A stretch of DNA of 10,361 bases, taken from the NCBI GenBank assembly GCA_013349725.1, contig DUZB01000259.1, forward strand, positions 1 to 10,361. The letters are read 5' to 3'. Numbering within the stretch: position 1 is the first letter of the stretch; each line of letters starts with the position of its first letter. The notes under the pieces are model-generated. The model had not been told where the DNA came from and made no database searches. It was given only the letters and a program-made list of their open reading frames with translations. The position numbers and the translations under genes are program-made. Positions 6,254 to 10,361 of this stretch are shown here, one piece after another. The DNA is from Deltaproteobacteria bacterium. GTDB taxonomy: Bacteria; Desulfobacterota; DSM-4660; Desulfatiglandales; Desulfatiglandaceae.

Positions 6254-7357
6254 ATGTTATCGACTCTTGAATATTCCGCTACCGGCATGGAGACCGGCAG
6301 CGTTTTCATGTCCGGGATGCCCGGTCCCGATCTGGATCGTGGAACGGAAGCCTTGATTGCTGAAAACGGACTGGGGGGCATTATCCTTTTTGCAAGGAAC
6401 ATAGAAGATCCCGTCCAGCTTGCTACCCTTTGCAGGGATCTTCAGCAGACGGCGATGAAGCATCAGGGAATTCCTCTTTTTATTGCGGTGGACCAGGAGG
6501 GTGGACGTGTCGCCCGTCTCAGGGAACCGTTTACCGTTTTTCCGGGCAACACCGCCATGGGCGAGGATACTGATCCGTCGGCCAGGGCTCTCGAGTTTGG
6601 AAAAACCACGGCCATGGAGATGCGTCTAACTGGCCTGAATATGGATATGGCGCCTGTCCTGGATGTCCCCAGGGGCGAACCGGAACGGCATCTGACAGGT
6701 CGAACCTTTGGGAAAAATCCTGAAATGGTGTCCCGGATCGGCCGCATTGTGATCAAAGCCCTTCAGGATGGCGGCATTATTTCCGTGGCCAAACATTTCC
6801 CGGGGTTAGGTATGGCTGGCCTTGACCCCCACAAAGATCTTCTCAGCATCAACGCGGAAAGGACAGAGATAGAACAGATCGACCTTCTTCCGTTTCAAGG
6901 GGCTATCGAGGAAGGGGTGATGGGCATTATGACTTCCCATGCCGTGTATCCCTCCCTTGATTCCAGAAACCCGGGAACCCTGTCGGCGGAAATCCTGGGG
7001 GGCCTTCTGAGAAACCAACTGCATTTTAAAGGGATCATCATTACCGATGACCTGGAAATGGGTGCTATCCAAAAAGGACGAGGGGGAACAGAAGGCGTTC
7101 TTTCGGCCTTTGAGGCCGGCAATGATATTCTCCTTATCTGCGAAGATCAGGAGTTGGTCCTGGAGAGTATGAGCACCCTGAAGAGCAAACTGCAAACGGA
7201 AGAATGGATACGGAAGAGGTTGCGGGAATCGGCGGGACGTATCCTGAATTTGAAAACAAGATTTCTGTTGCCTTTTCAGGCGCTATCCCTTACTGCGGTG
7301 CACGAATATTTTAACAACAGCGATGAAAACGGAATTTTGTCTGGAGCTGAAGCATGA
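6254..7357 (+). CDS. nagZ: Beta-N-acetylhexosaminidase NagZ (glycoside hydrolase family 3)
   Basis: NagZ removes GlcNAc from GlcNAc-anhydroMurNAc(-peptide) in the cytoplasm during cell-wall recycling. The 367 residues show GH3 features in order: DQEGGRV (80-86), NMDMAPVLDV (129-138), KHFPGLG (180-186), the D191-P-H193 pair matching the His/Asp acid-base dyad of NagZ loops, and IITDDLEMGAI (262-272), with D265 as the expected nucleophile. The common KHFPGHG has L in place of its second His, a tolerated change outside the dyad. No signal peptide is visible, which fits the cytoplasmic role. AAAGGAG lies 9 nt before the ATG. It is divergent from the AmgK/MurU-like pair and overlaps the downstream symporter gene by ATGA. 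The C-terminal tail after about 335 is short; there is no second GH3 domain, as expected for NagZ. Confidence 0.93.
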   Translation: MLSTLEYSATGMETGSVFMSGMPGPDLDRGTEALIAENGLGGIILFARNIEDPVQLATLCRDLQQTAMKHQGIPLFIAVDQEGGRVARLREPFTVFPGNTAMGEDTDPSARALEFGKTTAMEMRLTGLNMDMAPVLDVPRGEPERHLTGRTFGKNPEMVSRIGRIVIKALQDGGIISVAKHFPGLGMAGLDPHKDLLSINAERTEIEQIDLLPFQGAIEEGVMGIMTSHAVYPSLDSRNPGTLSAEILGGLLRNQLHFKGIIITDDLEMGAIQKGRGGTEGVLSAFEAGNDILLICEDQELVLESMSTLKSKLQTEEWIRKRLRESAGRILNLKTRFLLPFQALSLTAVHEYFNNSDENGILSGAEA

Positions 7358-8778
7358 TAGACTTGATCCTGATTGCAGCCTATTTCTTATTGATGCTTTT
7401 TCTTGGCTGGAAAAGCCGCCATCAAAGTGCTGACGCTTACTGGCTGGCGGAACGGAAATATGGCGCCGGGCGTATTACCCTGTCTCTTGTGGCTACGATC
7501 TTTGGGGCTTCGTCCACCATGGGGATCATCGGGTTGGGCTATGCCAGGGGGATGACCGGCGCATGGTGGTCTCTGATGGGAGGAATCGCTCTTATCCCCT
7601 TAGGTTTTTTCCTGGCTTCACGAATCCGTTCGTCGGGCGTCTACACCCTTCCCGATATCCTGAAAAAGTCTTATGGGGAAAGAGTGGCGGTGCCTGCGGG
7701 CCTGATGATCGCCATTGCGTGGTGCGGGGTGATTTCCGCCCAGCTCATCGCGGGCGCACGACTCGTTTCGGGCCTTTTCCCGGTGGATTTCGGCTGGTCT
7801 TTGCTGATCGTGGCCATCGTTTTTACGTTATACACTTTCTGGGGAGGTCAGCTTTCGGTGATCAGAACCGACAGGTGGCAGTTATTGCTCTTTGTGAGCG
7901 GTCTTCTTCTGGCCCTGTTTTTTCTGATGTTTTCCGATAACCTGTACGCGGTGTTCTGGAAACAGGTCCCTTCCGGATACTGGAATTTTCCAGTCTCCAC
8001 GGCATTTGGCTGGTATGATCTGCTTGTCTTCTATCCGCTTATCGTGGGGCTTCCCTACCTTGTGGGGCCGGATATCTATTCCAGAATCCTGTGTGCCAAG
8101 GATCACCGAGCCGCTTCAATATCGACCCTGGGCGCTGCCGCCATCGTTATTCCTCTTTCCCTGCTGCTGGCCTTCTTCGGGCTCTTGGTAAAGGCCCGAT
8201 TCCCGGATATTCCCCCTGAAGCCGCCCTTCCGCACACATTGGATGTGATCATGCCCATGGGGCTGAAAGGGCTGATTGTAGCGGGCTTTTTAGGCGCTAT
8301 CATGTCTTCGGCGGATACCTGCCTGATTTCCGCCTCCACTATCCTGACCCTTAATGTCATCCGGCCCATTCTGAAAACCGGACCGGAAAAGCATCTGGGA
8401 ATCACCCGTATTACCGTACTTGTCCTGGGCGCCATTGCCTGGGGTATTGCCAGCCGGCAGCAGGGTATTATCGCGTCGTTGCTCCTTGGCTATACCGTTT
8501 TTGTGGGAGGTGTAGTGGTTCCTACGCTGGCCACATTTTTCAAGGGCCGGCTCCGGATTACTCCCAGGGGCGGGTTATGGTCCATCATCATCGGAGGAGG
8601 ATCGGCTATCCTTGGCAAGGTGCAGGGAGGCGTGGTGATGAAAGAACTCCTCACGGAGCATGGCCGGCGTTTTTTTGAAACGGTGTTGGGCACTCATTAT
8701 TTAAGCATTCTGCCTGTTATCCTGTCTGCTGTCGTCCTGCTTCTTGTGAGCAGGATGGGCAAGGGGTTGCAGGAATAG
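7354..8778 (+). CDS. Sodium:solute symporter (SSS family)
   Basis: This inner-membrane secondary transporter of the PutP/PanF/SGLT family couples uptake of an organic solute to sodium. The 474 residues contain about 12-13 hydrophobic segments, beginning at residues 2-19. The signature GAIMSSADTCLISAS (314-328) is the SSS motif whose adjacent serines (S318, S319) match sodium-site residues of PutP. The N-terminal YWLAERKYG is the usual SSS loop after the first segment. The ATG lies inside the nagZ stop (ATGA) with GGAG 7 nt upstream, so it is translationally coupled to nagZ, and the CoA-transferase follows directly. The substrate cannot be read from the sequence. An amino sugar or muropeptide (from the nagZ link) and a carboxylate (from the CoA-transferase link) are both possible. 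Confidence 0.92.
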   Translation: MIDLILIAAYFLLMLFLGWKSRHQSADAYWLAERKYGAGRITLSLVATIFGASSTMGIIGLGYARGMTGAWWSLMGGIALIPLGFFLASRIRSSGVYTLPDILKKSYGERVAVPAGLMIAIAWCGVISAQLIAGARLVSGLFPVDFGWSLLIVAIVFTLYTFWGGQLSVIRTDRWQLLLFVSGLLLALFFLMFSDNLYAVFWKQVPSGYWNFPVSTAFGWYDLLVFYPLIVGLPYLVGPDIYSRILCAKDHRAASISTLGAAAIVIPLSLLLAFFGLLVKARFPDIPPEAALPHTLDVIMPMGLKGLIVAGFLGAIMSSADTCLISASTILTLNVIRPILKTGPEKHLGITRITVLVLGAIAWGIASRQQGIIASLLLGYTVFVGGVVVPTLATFFKGRLRITPRGGLWSIIIGGGSAILGKVQGGVVMKELLTEHGRRFFETVLGTHYLSILPVILSAVVLLLVSRMGKGLQE

Positions 8779-8788
8779 GAGAAACACG

Positions 8789-10000
8789 ATGGACAGACCT
8801 CTTGAAGGCATTCGCGCGCTGGATTGCGGCATATACCATGCGGGTCCGGGAGGGCTTGCCATATTGGGGGATCTTGGCGCCGAAGTGATTAAGATAGAAC
8901 AGCCGAAAGTGGGGGATCCCATGAGGCGTTTGTGGAGGGTAGGAGGCGTTCCCCTCCATATTTCAGGCGACAGATCTCTTTTTTTTGAAGGGGCGAACAG
9001 GAATAAAAAAAGCGTTACGGTGGATCTCAAAACCGAAAAGGGGAACGAAATCCTTCATCGACTGGTGTCGGAAACGGACGTGCTCCTTACCAATATGCGC
9101 CCCAAGGCGCTGGAAAAGTTGAGGATGACCTATCCTCTTCTCAGGGAAACAAAACCGGACCTGATTTATGCCTCGGTTTCCGCATTCGGGCCGAAAGGTC
9201 CGGATAAGGATCGGGGCGGGTTCGACTATCTGGGGCAGGCCAGATCGGGGTTCATGTATTCCATGGGGGAGGCCGACACCCCTCCGGTGGTGTGTCAGTT
9301 CGGCATTATTGATCAGGCCACCGCGATCATGGTCAGCCAGCATATCCTGACTGCGCTTTATGTGCGGGAGCGAACGGGAAAAGGCCAGGAGGTCAATGTC
9401 TCCATCCTGGGGTCTGCCATGTCCCTGCTCTATTTCAATGTCCTGATAGCCCAGCTTACGGGAGGGGAAGTCCCCAGGCCCCGGCGTTCGACGGACCAGG
9501 CCATGCGAAATTATTACCGGTGCAAAGATGATCGCTGGATTATGCTGACGCTCACGCCTCCTGCGCGTTACTGGAGTTCCCTTTGCCTGGCATTAGGGCA
9601 TCCGGAGCTCGAAAAGGATCCCCGCTTTGATACGGACGATGGAAGGTGGCAAAACGCAGAAGAACTTGTATCCGTTTTGGATGCCGTTTTCCTTACCCGG
9701 TCAAGGGATAGTTGGCTCAATACATTCGAGGGATATGATCTTCTCTGTTGCGCCGTCCAGTCCGTGAGCGATCTGGCCAAAGACCCCCAGGTGATGGAGA
9801 ACGGATATCTCGTGGATTTTGATCATCCTACCCTTGGAAAAGTGAAGATTCCGGGGTACACGGCCCATTTCAGCGAAAATTCCGCCGGTACAATCAGCGC
9901 TTCCCCGGACCTGGGAGAGCACACCGACGAAGTGCTCATGGAGATTGGCGGCTATACTGAAACGGAGATCGCTGCTTTTAGAGAAGAAGGGGTGATATAG
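8789..10000 (+). CDS. CaiB/BaiF family III CoA-transferase
   Basis: This is a cytoplasmic enzyme that moves CoA between carboxylic acids through an aspartyl-CoA thioester. The 403 residues match single-domain family III enzymes (formyl-CoA transferase, CaiB, BaiF, succinyl-CoA transferases). Visible landmarks are PLEGIRALD (4-12), AGPGGLAILGDLGAEVIKIE (18-37), NRNKKSVTVDL (70-80), SAFGPKGP (131-138), GFDYLGQARSG (144-154) and FGIID (171-175); D175 is the expected catalytic aspartate. GGAG overlapping the symporter TAG lies 7 nt before the ATG, so it is the third gene of the nagZ unit. Donor and acceptor acids cannot be assigned. The protein appears complete and ends ahead of the AT-rich stretch. 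Confidence 0.93.
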   Translation: MDRPLEGIRALDCGIYHAGPGGLAILGDLGAEVIKIEQPKVGDPMRRLWRVGGVPLHISGDRSLFFEGANRNKKSVTVDLKTEKGNEILHRLVSETDVLLTNMRPKALEKLRMTYPLLRETKPDLIYASVSAFGPKGPDKDRGGFDYLGQARSGFMYSMGEADTPPVVCQFGIIDQATAIMVSQHILTALYVRERTGKGQEVNVSILGSAMSLLYFNVLIAQLTGGEVPRPRRSTDQAMRNYYRCKDDRWIMLTLTPPARYWSSLCLALGHPELEKDPRFDTDDGRWQNAEELVSVLDAVFLTRSRDSWLNTFEGYDLLCCAVQSVSDLAKDPQVMENGYLVDFDHPTLGKVKIPGYTAHFSENSAGTISASPDLGEHTDEVLMEIGGYTETEIAAFREEGVI

Positions 10001-10009
10001 TTTTGAATT

Positions 10010-10023
10010 CGGATTGCGGATTG
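10010..10023. repeat. Two tandem CGGATTG heptamers
   Basis: CGGATTG occurs twice in direct succession at 10010 and 10017, ten bases after the CoA-transferase stop. The period of 7 matches that of the unrelated heptamer array at 2895-3041. Confidence 0.6.
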
Positions 10024-10061
10024 GGGAATATTTGCGCTCATGTGTAAACATCAATACTTTG

Positions 10062-10088
10062 ACAGGATCAACAGGATTAACGGGATAA
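10062..10088. repeat. Three degenerate 9-bp tandem units (ACAGGATTA type)
   Basis: The units are ACAGGATCA (10062), ACAGGATTA (10071) and ACGGGATAA (10080). A run of A follows directly. From memory, similar ACAGGATTA-like strings occur in intergenic DNA of many bacteria; I assign no function. Confidence 0.7.
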
Positions 10089-10126
10089 AAAAAGTTATAA
10101 GTATTCTCCCAAGAAACTAATTTTCA

Positions 10127-10142
10127 AGTATTTGGAAATACT
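10127..10142. repeat. Palindrome AGTATTT-GG-AAATACT
   Basis: Perfect 7-bp arms are separated by two bases. Matching half-sites appear nearby: AAGTATT at 10099-10105, and AAATACTCA at both 10136-10144 and 10303-10311. This resembles a binding site for a dimeric regulator, but no regulator gene is visible. Confidence 0.4.
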
Positions 10143-10260
10143 CAATAAAATTTGCTATCAAAAATTTCATATTTTTGGGTGTTTTGAGGAAAACTGAGTG
10201 CTTTTTTGGAATTGTTGATTATAACCTGAATTCACTTAGAATAGAATAACTTTATGTGAG

Positions 10261-10282
10261 TTTTGGGCATATTTTGGGCATA
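10261..10282. repeat. Perfect 11-bp tandem duplication TTTTGGGCATA
   Basis: TTTTGGGCATA occurs at 10261-10271 and again at 10272-10282 with no spacer. The period is close to one helical turn, so both copies would face the same side of the DNA. Confidence 0.7.
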
Positions 10283-10361
10283 GATATCCCTTTGTTTTCA
10301 TCAAATACTCATAACATATTTATTTTAAAAGGTTTGTTAAGTGTTTTATGCTTGCACCGGG

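Larger units (their letters stand above)
10001..10361. other. AT-rich non-coding stretch at the end of the window
   Basis: These 361 bases are visibly richer in A and T than the genes before them and have no convincing gene. They hold two short tandem repeats (10010-10023 and 10062-10088), a palindrome (10127-10142) and an 11-bp duplication (10261-10282), listed separately. At the very end, AAAAGG (10327-10332) lies 8 nt before a GTG at 10341 that could begin a gene running out of the window, but only seven codons are visible. No clear terminator follows the CoA-transferase gene. Confidence 0.6.

Noticed and set aside
10341..10361. Start of a new gene at GTG 10341
   Set aside because: Only seven codons are visible before the window ends, so it cannot be supported.

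Overview
The window is ordinary, densely coded bacterial chromosome of moderate GC. It carries eight complete protein genes and ends in an AT-rich non-coding stretch. The gene set (TrkA/TrkH, Rpe, an aspartate-ligated single-cluster ferredoxin, an AmgK/MurU-like pair, NagZ, a sodium:solute symporter and a family III CoA-transferase), together with short tandem heptamer and nonamer repeats between genes, fits an anaerobic deltaproteobacterium-like organism (Desulfobacterota/Syntrophobacterales type). That placement is inference from content and style, because no rRNA or other phylogenetic marker is present. I found no tRNA, rRNA, CRISPR array, transposase or phage gene.

Layout. Positions 34-2840 (+) hold trkA and trkH, overlapping by one base, which encode a complete Trk potassium uptake system. 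Positions 2841-3117 are a convergent intergenic region with a large inverted repeat built from 7-bp units. Positions 3118-4064 (-) hold a small ferredoxin followed by rpe (ribulose-phosphate 3-epimerase, TTG start). Positions 4198-6151 (-) hold a nucleotidyltransferase (MurU-like, with an added left-handed beta-helix tail) and an overlapping sugar kinase (AmgK-like). Positions 6152-6253 are a divergent promoter region. Positions 6254-10000 (+) hold nagZ, a sodium:solute symporter that overlaps it by ATGA, and a CaiB/BaiF CoA-transferase whose Shine-Dalgarno overlaps the symporter stop codon. Positions 10001-10361 are AT-rich, without a recognisable gene, and contain several short repeats and a palindrome.

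How the genes fit together. The most coherent story is peptidoglycan recycling. NagZ cleaves GlcNAc from muropeptides in the cytoplasm, an AmgK-type kinase phosphorylates free MurNAc/GlcNAc at the anomeric carbon, and a MurU-type uridylyltransferase makes the UDP-sugar. The two halves are transcribed divergently from one short shared region. No AmpG, AnmK, MupP or AmpD is present in the window. The symporter coupled to nagZ is therefore either a candidate importer for this pathway or, with the CoA-transferase, part of an unrelated carboxylate uptake and activation pair. The sequence alone does not decide between these.

Nothing here amounts to a clearly new system. The points most worth a second look are the symporter's coupling to nagZ, the beta-helix tail on the MurU-like enzyme, a GFGG to GFER change in the Rpe phosphate loop, and the intergenic repeats.
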